DNA of 59,336 bases, taken from contig CAJTRK010000012.1 in assembly GCA_910578475.1 (NCBI GenBank), forward strand, positions 38,232 through 97,567. Reading direction: 5' to 3'. Below, in pieces: positions 17,233-25,671 of the stretch. The first letter of the stretch is position 1. The number at the start of each line of letters is the position of its first letter. The notes below the pieces were generated by a model that was given only the letters and a program-made list of their open reading frames with translations, was not told the DNA's origin and searched no databases. A program made the position numbers and the translations under genes. The DNA is from an uncultured Lachnospiraceae bacterium (GTDB taxonomy: Bacteria > Bacillota > Clostridia > Lachnospirales > Lachnospiraceae).

Positions 17233-17260
17233 ACAGCAAAAGGATGGATGGAAACGAAAT

Positions 17261-18898
17261 ATGGCACAACAAAAGAAAAAGGATAGTTTTGTGCTTCAGG
17301 CCGGCATCCTTGCAGCAGCCGGCATTATCGTTAAAATCATTGGCCTGATATACAGAAGTCCTCTGACCAGCATTATCGGTCTGGAGGGAAACGGTTATTA
17401 TAGCAGCGCCATCAATATTTATACCATTATTTTATTGGTTTCTTCGTATAGTATACCCTCTGCCATTTCTAAAGTCATCGCACAGCGGTTGGCTTATAAG
17501 GAATATCGAAATGCCCAGAGGGTATTTCAGTGTGCTCTCCTTTATGTTCTTGTGGTTGGGGGAATTGCATCCCTTCTCACTTTTTTTGCGGCTCCGCTTC
17601 TGGTATCCGACATGCCCAATTCCATACCGGTGCTGCGTGTTTTTGCCCCGACAATTTTCTTCTCGGGACTGCTTGGCGTATTCCGGGGATATTTTCAGGC
17701 TCACGGTTCGATGGTTCATACGTCCATTTCCCAGATATTGGAACAGATTTTAAATGCGGTCATCAGCATTCTTGCGGCGTATCTGTTAATCGGCATGGTC
17801 AGGAACGAAAGTGAGACGACGCAGGCGGTATACGGCGCGTCGGGCAGCGCGCTCGGTACGGGAGCCGGCGTTCTGATTGCGCTTTTGTTCATGGCGGGTA
17901 TGTACTATCTGAACGGGGACGTGATTCGAAAACGCGTAAAAAGAGACCATGCGGGTCATCAGGAAAGCTACCAGGAAATTTTTAAAGTGATTATTACGAC
18001 GGTAACGCCGTTTATTTTGAGCACTTTTATTTATAACTGTTCTACCGTTGTCAATATGAAGATTTATAATAACATCATGATAGATGTCAAAGGGCTGGAA
18101 GAGTCGCTTGCGGCAATTCAGTACGGTATTTTTGCGACCCAGGCAATTTCCATCGTCAACATCCCGATTGCGCTTTCTTCGGCCATGTCCTCGGCTTCTT
18201 TGCCGGGAGTTTCCGCCACGTTTGCGACGCATCGGGAAAAAGAAACGAGACATAAAGTCAGCCAGGCAACCCGCATGACAATGCTTCTCGCGATTCCGTC
18301 AGCGGTCGGGCTCGCGGTACTGGCAAAGCCTGTCGTACAGTTCATCTATCCGCAGAAGGAAGCGCTGGATACCGCGTCAGGCCTGCTTCGTGTGCTGGCA
18401 GTGACGGTCGTGCTGTACAGTCTTTCCACGTTGACGAACGCGGTACTGCAGGGAATCGGTAAGGTTAATATTCCGGTCGTCCATGCGGTCATTGCGCTTG
18501 TCGTGCAGATTGGAATTTTGATTGGCCTGCTGTACTATACGGACTGGGGGCTTTATGCGCTTGCGGCCGCGAATATTGCTTATTCCTTTATCATGTGCCT
18601 GTTGAACCACGCTTCGGTCAAAAAATATCTGGGCTATCGCGAAGATATCGCGAAGACATATCTTTTGCCGGGGCTTGCTTCTGTCTGGATGGGAGCGGTG
18701 GCTTACGGCGTTTATACGGGTGTTTATTATCTTATCGGGCTGAACCGGATTTCAGTCGTGTTGGCGCTTGGTGCGGCCATGTTCGTATATTTTGTGCTGA
18801 TTATTCGAATGGGAGCGGTTAACGCAGCGGAACTGAAAGCGTTCCCGAAGGGGGCGATGTTGGTACATATCGCCAAAAAAATGCGTTTGTTAAAATAA
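17261..18898 (+). CDS. SpoVB/MurJ-type polysaccharide flippase
   Basis: Polytopic membrane protein of the MVF/SpoVB (MOP superfamily) group, expected to move lipid-linked glycan precursors across the membrane. 545 residues with about 14 hydrophobic segments; the N-terminus FVLQAGILAAAGIIVKIIGLIYRSPLTSIIGLEGNGYYSSA and SSAMSSASLPGVSATFATH are typical of the SpoVB branch. ATG 17261 is chosen for its position after a purine-rich leader and for the homology start. It begins 28 nt after glgA. A second member of this family is at 37212-38597, so the substrates may differ; which one serves spore cortex synthesis cannot be said. Confidence 0.85.
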   Translation: MAQQKKKDSFVLQAGILAAAGIIVKIIGLIYRSPLTSIIGLEGNGYYSSAINIYTIILLVSSYSIPSAISKVIAQRLAYKEYRNAQRVFQCALLYVLVVGGIASLLTFFAAPLLVSDMPNSIPVLRVFAPTIFFSGLLGVFRGYFQAHGSMVHTSISQILEQILNAVISILAAYLLIGMVRNESETTQAVYGASGSALGTGAGVLIALLFMAGMYYLNGDVIRKRVKRDHAGHQESYQEIFKVIITTVTPFILSTFIYNCSTVVNMKIYNNIMIDVKGLEESLAAIQYGIFATQAISIVNIPIALSSAMSSASLPGVSATFATHREKETRHKVSQATRMTMLLAIPSAVGLAVLAKPVVQFIYPQKEALDTASGLLRVLAVTVVLYSLSTLTNAVLQGIGKVNIPVVHAVIALVVQIGILIGLLYYTDWGLYALAAANIAYSFIMCLLNHASVKKYLGYREDIAKTYLLPGLASVWMGAVAYGVYTGVYYLIGLNRISVVLALGAAMFVYFVLIIRMGAVNAAELKAFPKGAMLVHIAKKMRLLK

Positions 18899-18979
18899 CT
18901 TCATAAAATTAAGAGGTATAATTCCCTTCTAAATACAGATACTAATCCTGCATAAACAAAAAATCAGGAGGGAACCCCA

Positions 18980-19165
18980 ATGGCAAATTTATCAGAACTT
19001 GAATTACAGAATCTTCGTCATCTCATGGGCGGTTACGATGTAACACATTGTAAAATGAAAGAGTACGCTGAATGTGCGAGCGATACGCAGGTGAAGCAGT
19101 TTTTTGAAAAAGGTGCGAAAAACGCGATGCAGAACAAGCAGCAGTTAATGGAATTTTTACGCTAA
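18980..19165 (+). CDS. Small coat-F-like protein, N-terminal-type half
   Basis: 61-residue helical protein beginning MANLSELELQNLRHLMGGYDVTHCKMKEYAECASD. It resembles the first half of CotF-like spore coat proteins. AGGAGGG lies 8 nt before the ATG, an excellent ribosome binding site, and a TATAAT is at 18917-18922. The next gene (19196) resembles the C-terminal half of the same family, so the pair may form one two-subunit coat protein. Assignment is by pattern recognition. Confidence 0.6.
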   Translation: MANLSELELQNLRHLMGGYDVTHCKMKEYAECASDTQVKQFFEKGAKNAMQNKQQLMEFLR

Positions 19166-19195
19166 AGTGAGACAGAAAAAAGATGGAGGGTTATT

Positions 19196-19456
19196 ATGCA
19201 GATGCAGGAAAAAACAATGGTAGCGGATACTTTAACGGGAATCAACGGAGAACTGGTTCGTTTTGGAGAGATGATTCCTCAGACGGAAAACAAAGAGTTA
19301 AAGCAGACTTTGAAACAGTTTCGAAATGCCTGTGAACAGTCACAGGAAGAGTTATATCAGATTGCGAGGGAGAAATCCTATTATGTGCCGGCGGCAAAAG
19401 CGACACAGGCGGAAATCGACCATGTGAAATCGCTGTTTACCGAGAAGACAATTTAA
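19196..19456 (+). CDS. Spore coat protein, CotF-like
   Basis: 86-residue helical protein with the CotF-type organisation: MQMQEKTMVADTLTGINGELVRFGEMIPQTEN, then a long helix and the characteristic tail EKSYYVPAAKA. ATG follows GGAGGGTTATT. It lies 30 nt after the first coat-F-like gene and is followed by a bidirectional terminator, so the two form a small operon. Expected late sporulation expression is inference from the family. Confidence 0.7.
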   Translation: MQMQEKTMVADTLTGINGELVRFGEMIPQTENKELKQTLKQFRNACEQSQEELYQIAREKSYYVPAAKATQAEIDHVKSLFTEKTI

Positions 19457-19530
19457 GGCCAGTCCGCGCTGCCGGAAACGGCATATGCGAAAATCGGTAC
19501 AGCCAAAAGGCAGTATTTGCAGAAGAATGT

Positions 19531-19605
19531 AAAAGTTCCCGGAACACGGTGTCAACGGCAGGCGCGGTAAGACACGGTGTGACGGGAACTTTCTGTTTTA
19601 TATAT
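19531..19605. terminator. Bidirectional terminator between coat genes and rqcH
   Basis: AAAGTTCCCG (from 19532) pairs with CGGGAACTTT (ending 19592), with an inner GTGTC/GACAC stem, and T-rich sequence follows on the plus side. It lies between two convergent units. Confidence 0.65.
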
Positions 19606-19613
19606 AATATATG

Positions 19614-21368
19614 TTATTTAATTTGTTCCAGACCGGAGATATCGGAATCGATGGCCATGGAAAAATTTGTATAATAAACGACAAACCCCGGTTTGGCGCC
19701 GTTCGGCTTTTTCACGTTTTTTTTCTGAAGATAGTCGATTTCCACTTTTTCCTGTTCCCGTCCTTTGGAGTACCAGGCGGCCAGGCGGGCGGCTTCTTCA
19801 AAAGTCCGGTCGGGCAGTTCTTTTCCCTCCGTTCTGACGATGACGTGGGAACCGGCGATTCCTTTGGCATGGAACCACCAGTCATTGCCGGATGCCAGTT
19901 TGAACGTGAGTTCATCGTTCTGGTAATTATTCTTACCGACATACATATGAAATCCGTCGGAACTGAGATAGTGGAAGGGACGGCTTGTGACTTTTATCTT
20001 TTTGCCGCCGCCTTTTCTGCGGATATAACCGCTTTCAATCAGTTCTTCCTTAATTTGTACCAAATCTTCTTCCTGCAAGGCGATATCCAGAGCAGCCGCA
20101 ATGGATTCCAGATGTTCGATTTCGGCTTTGACTTCTATGGTCAATTCCGAGAGCGCTTCGAAAGTACGTTTCATTTTTCCGTATTTATCAAAATACTTTT
20201 TGGCGTTTTCGGAAGGGGTAAGCGTATCGTCCAACGGAATCGTTATCATTTCGTCCGTATAGTAATTCAAGGCTTCCAGCGACCTGGCGCCGGGCTCTGC
20301 GCCATATCCGTAAGTGTTCAGCAGTTCGCCGTATATACGGTATTTTTCCCGTTTCTCGGTGTCTTTCATCTGCCGGAGCTGTAAATCGTATTTTTTGATG
20401 TTCCGTTCCAGCGCGGTCTGCACGATTTTACGCAGGTCTGCAGATTTCTGCCGGATTCTTGTCAGCGTATTTTTTTCTTCGTAATAATGTTCCAGCACTT
20501 CGCTGACGGAGTCAAAAGATACGGCGTCCTTATCCGCATAGAGGGTCAGGGGCAGCGCGGCAAATTCTATCGGCGTCTTTTTCTCATAGATGATATTAGG
20601 CTGAAAATCTCCCGAAGCAATCTGTTTTAACAGGGCAAGAAACGTATCGTAAAGCCGTTCCAGCGCTTCCGGCGTCTGGGAACCGGCCGGTATATCGCCG
20701 TCCAGTCCGGCGCGAAAGCAGATTTCCTGTGCCATGACGGGCGAAAAGCCGGTATAGGCGCAGTAAAGCGCTTTGTAAAGAGGCATTGGCATGGAAAGAA
20801 GCTTTTCTTTGAAATCCTGCCGTCCGGCGTCCGGTGTTTCTTCCAGAAACGCGAGCGGCTCCTGCTTGCTCTGGGTCTGCGGGATAAAGTATTCCCTGCC
20901 CGGCAAAACTTCCCGCACGGAACTGACGATGCCGGAAATATGTTTGATGCTGTCGATAATCGTATTTTCATTGCAAAAGATAATGTTACTGTGTTTCCCC
21001 ATGATTTCAATAACAAGCGTTTTTTGACATAAATCGCCCATTTCATTCAGATGCTCCAGACGGATGCGGATGATACGTTCCAGACCGGGCTGTGTAATAT
21101 CAAGAATCCTCGCATTTTGTAAATGCTTGCGAAGCAGCATACAGAAACCGGGTGCGGTCATAGGGCTCTGTTTGTTCTTATCTGTCAGATAAACAAGCGG
21201 AAGAGAGGCATCTGCGGACAATAACAGTCGATATTGCGAACCGTTGTTTTTAACCGTCAGAAGCAGCTCATCGGATTCCGGCTGCGCGATTTTATAAATA
21301 CGCCCCCCTGTTAAAAGCTGATTTAATTCTTTTGTGATGCCTGCAATCGTGATACCGTCAAATGCCAT
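19614..21368 (-). CDS. rqcH: Rqc2 homologue RqcH (NFACT / FbpA family)
   Basis: Ribosome-associated quality-control factor that binds stalled 50S-peptidyl-tRNA complexes and adds C-terminal alanine tails; older annotations call it fibronectin-binding protein. 584 residues: NFACT-N (MAFDGITIAGITKELNQLLTGGRIYKI), coiled coil (about 270-420), and the C-terminal NFACT-R domain with SSDGFHMYVGKNNYQNDELTFKLASGNDWWFHAKGIAGSHVIVR. AAGAAAGG lies 8 nt before the ATG. It is convergent with the coat genes and divergent from yicC, the only minus-strand gene in the first 36 kb. Confidence 0.93.
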   Translation of the reverse strand: MAFDGITIAGITKELNQLLTGGRIYKIAQPESDELLLTVKNNGSQYRLLLSADASLPLVYLTDKNKQSPMTAPGFCMLLRKHLQNARILDITQPGLERIIRIRLEHLNEMGDLCQKTLVIEIMGKHSNIIFCNENTIIDSIKHISGIVSSVREVLPGREYFIPQTQSKQEPLAFLEETPDAGRQDFKEKLLSMPMPLYKALYCAYTGFSPVMAQEICFRAGLDGDIPAGSQTPEALERLYDTFLALLKQIASGDFQPNIIYEKKTPIEFAALPLTLYADKDAVSFDSVSEVLEHYYEEKNTLTRIRQKSADLRKIVQTALERNIKKYDLQLRQMKDTEKREKYRIYGELLNTYGYGAEPGARSLEALNYYTDEMITIPLDDTLTPSENAKKYFDKYGKMKRTFEALSELTIEVKAEIEHLESIAAALDIALQEEDLVQIKEELIESGYIRRKGGGKKIKVTSRPFHYLSSDGFHMYVGKNNYQNDELTFKLASGNDWWFHAKGIAGSHVIVRTEGKELPDRTFEEAARLAAWYSKGREQEKVEIDYLQKKNVKKPNGAKPGFVVYYTNFSMAIDSDISGLEQIK

Positions 21369-21517
21369 GAGCGTGTCCTTTCTTAAATAAATAGAATATA
21401 AATAAAATAGCAGATGCTATTGTGATATGCTCCGCCGGATAAAATAATGTGTCCGTAATCCACGGATAATGCCCAAATTGTAACATATTTTAAACGGGTT
21501 TTCAATGTCGGATTTGC

Positions 21518-21546
21518 TTGACTGGGACTGGCGATTATCTTATAAT
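21518..21546 (+). promoter_or_regulatory. Sigma-A-type promoter upstream of yicC
   Basis: TTGACT (21518-21523), 17-nt spacer, TATAAT (21541-21546). This is the best consensus promoter in the window and would drive the yicC-remA-gmk-rpoZ unit. The rest of the 275-bp divergent region (21369-21643) shows only A+T-rich sequence. Confidence 0.75.
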
Positions 21547-21643
21547 ATTATAGATTACCCGTTTTATCAATGTGAACTCGAATACACAACGGATATCCGG
21601 TTGGATGAGGGCGCCGGATGAAGAGAAAGGCATGGTTATTCCT

Positions 21644-22522
21644 ATGATTAAGAGCATGACCGGTTTTGGCAGAAGTGAGATTGCCGAAGGTGAGCGTAAA
21701 ATCACGGTGGAGATGAAGTCTGTCAACCACAGATATCTGGATGTTAATATTAAGATGCCGAAGAAACTGAATTTTTTTGAAGCGGCGATTCGGAACGAGT
21801 TGAAAAATTATATTCAGAGAGGCAAAGTGGATATTTTTATCACTTATGAGGACTATACGGAGTCGAACCTCTGTGTGAAGTATAATAAGGAACTGGCGGC
21901 CGAATATATGAAATATCTGGGGCAGATGGCGGAGGATTTTGCGTTGGACAACGATGTCAGAGTATCCGCATTATCCAGATATCCGGAAGTGCTGAGTATG
22001 GAAGAGCAGACCATTGACGAAAAGGAACTCTGGCAGATGCTGTCGAGGGCAATTACGCAGGCGGCGGAAGGATTTGTTGCCACCAGAGTCAGGGAAGGAG
22101 AGAATCTCCGGGAAGATTTGCTTGGTAAGCTGGAAGGCATGCTCGCCCATGTGGAATATATTACGGAGCGTTCTCCGGAAATCATTGCTCTTTACAGGAA
22201 AAAACTGGAAGATAAAGTAAAAGAGCTTTTGGGAGATGCGCAGATAGACGAGAGCAGACTTTTGATGGAAGTGACGATTTTTGCGGATAAAGTATGCGTG
22301 GATGAAGAACTGGTGCGTTTAAAAAGCCACATCGAGACAACGAAAGAAAATCTGACGCAGGGTGGAAGCATTGGCAGAAAGCTGGATTTTATCGCACAGG
22401 AAATGAACCGGGAAGCCAATACGATTCTGTCCAAAACCAATGATTTGGAAATATCCAATCGTGCGATAGAATTGAAGACGGAAATAGAGAAAGTCCGCGA
22501 GCAGATTCAGAATATCGAGTGA
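21644..22522 (+). CDS. yicC: YicC/YloC family endoribonuclease
   Basis: 292-residue YicC-like protein; the family has been described as endoribonucleases acting on small RNAs. N-terminus MIKSMTGFGRSEIAEGERKITVEMKSVNHRYLDVNIKMPKKLN and C-terminus GGSIGRKLDFIAQEMNREANTILSKTNDLEISNRAIELKTEIEKVREQIQNIE are diagnostic. ATG 21632, 12 nt upstream in frame directly after AGAAAGGC, is the alternative start; homology begins at 21644. It heads the unit yicC-remA-gmk-rpoZ, a conserved Firmicutes order. Confidence 0.93.
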   Translation: MIKSMTGFGRSEIAEGERKITVEMKSVNHRYLDVNIKMPKKLNFFEAAIRNELKNYIQRGKVDIFITYEDYTESNLCVKYNKELAAEYMKYLGQMAEDFALDNDVRVSALSRYPEVLSMEEQTIDEKELWQMLSRAITQAAEGFVATRVREGENLREDLLGKLEGMLAHVEYITERSPEIIALYRKKLEDKVKELLGDAQIDESRLLMEVTIFADKVCVDEELVRLKSHIETTKENLTQGGSIGRKLDFIAQEMNREANTILSKTNDLEISNRAIELKTEIEKVREQIQNIE

Positions 22523-22541
22523 TAAAGGCGGGAACGGTTAT

Positions 22542-22841
22542 TTGGGAAGATTAATTCATATTGGATTCGGAAATGTTGTGAATACAGGGAAAATTATTGC
22601 GATTGTCAGCCCGGATTCCGCACCGGTCAAACGCCTGGTGCAGAAAGCTAAAGAAAGCGGTATGGCAATCGACGCGACGCAGGGCAGAAAGACAAAGGCG
22701 GTCCTGATTATGGAGAACAGCCAGGTGGTGCTTTCCGCGCTGCTTCCGGAGACCATTTCGGGCAGAGCGCAGAGCGAAATCGGAATGCAGGCGGAGGATT
22801 GTCTGCCGAAGCAGCCAGATGGGAGTACGAATGAAGCATAA
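22542..22841 (+). CDS. remA: RemA-like extracellular matrix regulator (DUF370)
   Basis: 99 residues. RemA is a DNA-binding regulator needed for biofilm matrix gene expression in Bacillus. The core GRLIHIGFGNVVNTGKIIAIVSPDSAPVKRLVQKAKESGMAIDATQGRKTKAVLIMENSQVVLSALLPETI is very conserved. The start is TTG; no ATG occurs before the homology. The leader AAAGGCGGGAACGGTTAT resembles the distant ribosome binding sites of other genes here. The last 11 nt overlap the gmk start. Confidence 0.9.
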   Translation: MGRLIHIGFGNVVNTGKIIAIVSPDSAPVKRLVQKAKESGMAIDATQGRKTKAVLIMENSQVVLSALLPETISGRAQSEIGMQAEDCLPKQPDGSTNEA

Positions 22842-23466
22842 GGGTATTTTAATTGTTGTTTCCGGGTTTTCGGGAGCGGGAAAAGGCACTTTAATGAAAA
22901 AACTGGTACAGGAATACGATAACTACGCCCTGTCCATTTCCGCCACCACAAGAGCGCCCAGAGCAGGAGAAGAAGACGGAAGAGAATATTTTTTTATCAC
23001 GAAAGAAGCTTTTGAACAAAAAATTGCGGAAAACGGTTTGATAGAATATGCCAGGTATTGTGAAAACTATTACGGTACGCCGCGGGATTATGTGGAAAAA
23101 CAGCTCGAGGCGGGCAGGGACGTGATTCTGGAAATCGAAATCCAGGGAGCGTTAAAAATCAGGAAACAGTTTCCGACCGCATTGCTTCTGTTTGTCATGC
23201 CGCCAAATGTGGAGGAACTGAAACACCGGCTGACCGGAAGAGGAACGGAAACGCCGGAAGTCATTGACAGGCGGCTGGCCCGTGCGGCGGAAGAAGCGGA
23301 AGGGATAGAAGAATATGATTATATTGTAGTCAACGATGATTTGGAGACCTGTGTGGAACAGCTTCATGAAATCATCCTGGCTGCTCATAATACACCATTC
23401 AGAAATGAGGAGTTTATTGAAAAAATCAGGAAAGAACTGGACGTTCTTGTGAAAGGAGAAAAATAA
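22831..23466 (+). CDS. gmk: Guanylate kinase
   Basis: Phosphorylates GMP to GDP. 211 residues from ATG 22831. P-loop GFSGAGKGTLMKK at about residues 11-23, the GMP-binding region SISATTRAPRAGEEDGREYFFITKE, and LEIEIQGALKIRK. It overlaps remA by 11 nt and shares 1 nt with rpoZ (TAATG), so translation of the three is likely coupled. Confidence 0.97.
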   Translation: MKHKGILIVVSGFSGAGKGTLMKKLVQEYDNYALSISATTRAPRAGEEDGREYFFITKEAFEQKIAENGLIEYARYCENYYGTPRDYVEKQLEAGRDVILEIEIQGALKIRKQFPTALLLFVMPPNVEELKHRLTGRGTETPEVIDRRLARAAEEAEGIEEYDYIVVNDDLETCVEQLHEIILAAHNTPFRNEEFIEKIRKELDVLVKGEK

Positions 23467-23702
23467 TGTTACATCCATCTTACACAGATTTAATGAAAGT
23501 CGTGAACAGCGAAATCGAGGAGGGCGAAGAGCCGGTAGTCAGCAGCCGTTATTCCATTGTGATGGCGACTTCCAGAAGGGCAAGACAGATAATCGCCGGA
23601 GATGAAACGTTTGTGGAGAATTATCAGGGAAGAAAACCTTTATCCGTTGCGGTGGAAGAGCTGAATCAGGGAAAAATCAAGATTTTAAATGAAGAAGAGT
23701 AG
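23466..23702 (+). CDS. rpoZ: RNA polymerase omega subunit
   Basis: 78 residues; assists assembly of the beta-prime subunit. MLHPSYTDLMKVV and SSRYSIVMATSRRARQI are typical of the clostridial RpoZ. The ATG overlaps the gmk stop, and AGGAG lies 6 nt upstream inside gmk. rimO begins within 12 nt. Confidence 0.93.
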   Translation: MLHPSYTDLMKVVNSEIEEGEEPVVSSRYSIVMATSRRARQIIAGDETFVENYQGRKPLSVAVEELNQGKIKILNEEE

Positions 23703-23713
23703 ATGCTGTGGCC

Positions 23714-25057
23714 ATGAGAGATAAAATATTATTCATCTCGCTTGGGTGCGATAAAAATCTGGTCGATTCGGAGCGGATGCTCGGTTTTTTGTCCGAAAAG
23801 GGTTATGGCTTTACGGACGACGAAACGGAAGCGGACATTGTCGTAATCAATACATGCTGCTTTATCAATGATGCGAAGCAGGAGAGTATCGATACGATTC
23901 TGGAAATGGCGCAGCTGCGGCAAAACGGAGACATCAGGGCGCTCGTTGCGGCCGGATGCCTTGCACAGCGTTACCGGGAAGAGATTCAGAAGGAGATTCC
24001 GGAAGTCGATATCATTATCGGCGTATCGGCAATCGATGAGATAACCCGGGCGCTGGACGAATTTTTTGAAGGAAAAAAAGAAAATCATTACGGGGAACCC
24101 GACAGAGCCCCGCTTGCCGATACGAAGCGGATTCTTACGACGGGAGGTCATTACGCTTATCTGAAAATTGCGGAAGGCTGTGACAAACATTGCACATACT
24201 GTATTATTCCGCGGGTGCGCGGCAGTTACAGGAGCATTCCGATGGAAAGCCTGATACAGGAAGCGGAAGCGCTGGCGGCGGAAGGTGTAAAAGAACTGAT
24301 AGTCGTTGCGCAGGAGACGACCGTATACGGAACGGATATCTATGGAAAGAAGGCATTGCCCGAACTGATTCGGAAGCTTTGCCGAATCGACGGACTGCAC
24401 TGGATACGCGTTCTGTACTGCTATCCCGAGGAAATCGACGACGAGCTGATAAAGGTCATGAAAGAAGAGCCGAAGTTCTGCCATTATCTGGATTTGCCCA
24501 TACAGCACGGATGCGATACAATTTTAAAAAGGATGGGACGCAGGACGACAAATGCCGAGCTTGCCGGCGTCATTTGGAAGCTTCGGAAGGAAATACCGGG
24601 CATCTGTATCAGAACAACGCTGATTACCGGATTTCCCGGAGAAACGGAAGAAGAGCATGAGGAACTGCTTTCTTTCGTAGAACGGATGGAATTTGACCGA
24701 CTGGGCGTTTTTACTTATTCGCAGGAAGAAGACACCCCGGCGGCTCTTATGCCGGAACAGATTCCGGAAGAAGTAAAAGAACGAAGGCGTGAACAGCTGA
24801 TGGAATTACAGCAGGAAATCGCTTTTGATGCGGCGCTTTCCATGACTGGGAAGACCGTGGATGCCATGATTGAAGGGAAAGTCGCCGAAGAGGACGCCTA
24901 TGTGGCGCGCACCTATAAGGATGCGCCGAATGTGGACGGTTTTCTTTTCATAAATACGAAAAGGGAACTGATGACGGGCGATTTTGTGAAATGCCGGATT
25001 ACCGGCGCTTATGAATATGATTTGATTGGAGAATTGGAAGATGAATTTACCCAATAA
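23714..25057 (+). CDS. rimO: Ribosomal protein S12 methylthiotransferase RimO
   Basis: Radical-SAM enzyme that adds a methylthio group to an aspartate of ribosomal protein S12. 447 residues. UPF0004 domain with three cluster cysteines (SLGCDKNLVDSE, NTCCFINDAKQESID, GCLAQRY), radical-SAM motif CDKHCTYCIIPRVRG, and a C-terminal TRAM domain (MIEGKVAEEDAYVARTYKDAPNVDG). The VD and NDAK context fits RimO and not MiaB. GTG 23708 is an alternative start. It overlaps pgsA by 17 nt. Confidence 0.95.
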   Translation: MRDKILFISLGCDKNLVDSERMLGFLSEKGYGFTDDETEADIVVINTCCFINDAKQESIDTILEMAQLRQNGDIRALVAAGCLAQRYREEIQKEIPEVDIIIGVSAIDEITRALDEFFEGKKENHYGEPDRAPLADTKRILTTGGHYAYLKIAEGCDKHCTYCIIPRVRGSYRSIPMESLIQEAEALAAEGVKELIVVAQETTVYGTDIYGKKALPELIRKLCRIDGLHWIRVLYCYPEEIDDELIKVMKEEPKFCHYLDLPIQHGCDTILKRMGRRTTNAELAGVIWKLRKEIPGICIRTTLITGFPGETEEEHEELLSFVERMEFDRLGVFTYSQEEDTPAALMPEQIPEEVKERRREQLMELQQEIAFDAALSMTGKTVDAMIEGKVAEEDAYVARTYKDAPNVDGFLFINTKRELMTGDFVKCRITGAYEYDLIGELEDEFTQ

Positions 25058-25574
25058 ACTGACGATGTTCCGCGTTATCCTGATTCCTTTTTTTGTATTG
25101 TTTATGTTGGTTGACATAACAACCGTGGATAAATGGATTGCGCTGGCGATTTTTATTGTGGCGAGTCTGACGGATTTACTGGACGGCAAGATTGCGAGAA
25201 AATATAATCTGGTCACGAATTTCGGTAAATTTATGGACCCGCTTGCGGATAAACTGTTAGTCTGCTCTGCGCTTATCTGTCTGGTGGAACTGGCAAAACT
25301 GCCTGCCTGGATGGTAATTGTTATTATCGCGCGCGAGTTTATTATCAGCGGGTTCCGGCTGATAGCTTCCGATAACGGCGTCGTGATTGCGGCAAGCTAT
25401 TGGGGCAAGTTCAAGACGACTTTTCAGATGGTGATGATTTGTCTGTTAATTGCGGATATTGCGGCAATTGGAATAATAACAAATGTTATTGTATGGATTG
25501 CCCTGATTTTGACGGTTGTTTCTTTGATAGATTATCTGGTAAAAAATAAAGACATTATGAAGGAAACCAAGTAA
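25041..25574 (+). CDS. pgsA: CDP-diacylglycerol-glycerol-3-phosphate 3-phosphatidyltransferase
   Basis: Makes phosphatidylglycerophosphate, the precursor of phosphatidylglycerol, in the membrane. 177 residues with the CDP-alcohol phosphotransferase motif D-x2-DG-x2-AR-x8-G-x3-D-x3-D (DLLDGKIARKY...GKFMDPLADK) after the first two hydrophobic segments, and about five membrane segments overall. The start overlaps the rimO stop; TTGGAGAATTGGAAG precedes it. Confidence 0.94.
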   Translation: MNLPNKLTMFRVILIPFFVLFMLVDITTVDKWIALAIFIVASLTDLLDGKIARKYNLVTNFGKFMDPLADKLLVCSALICLVELAKLPAWMVIVIIAREFIISGFRLIASDNGVVIAASYWGKFKTTFQMVMICLLIADIAAIGIITNVIVWIALILTVVSLIDYLVKNKDIMKETK

Positions 25575-25671
25575 CAAAGCAGCGGAACGGATAAAGAGGT
25601 TAGTGCGCCTGCACACGGCGAACGATGTTCGCATGAAAGTTCGCAGGCTGAGAGAAGGGCATGGTTATATC

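Noticed and set aside
21644..25574. Antisense frames of 80-260 codons over yicC, gmk, rimO and pgsA
   Set aside because: They lie opposite well-supported conserved genes, show no family features and no ribosome binding sites.
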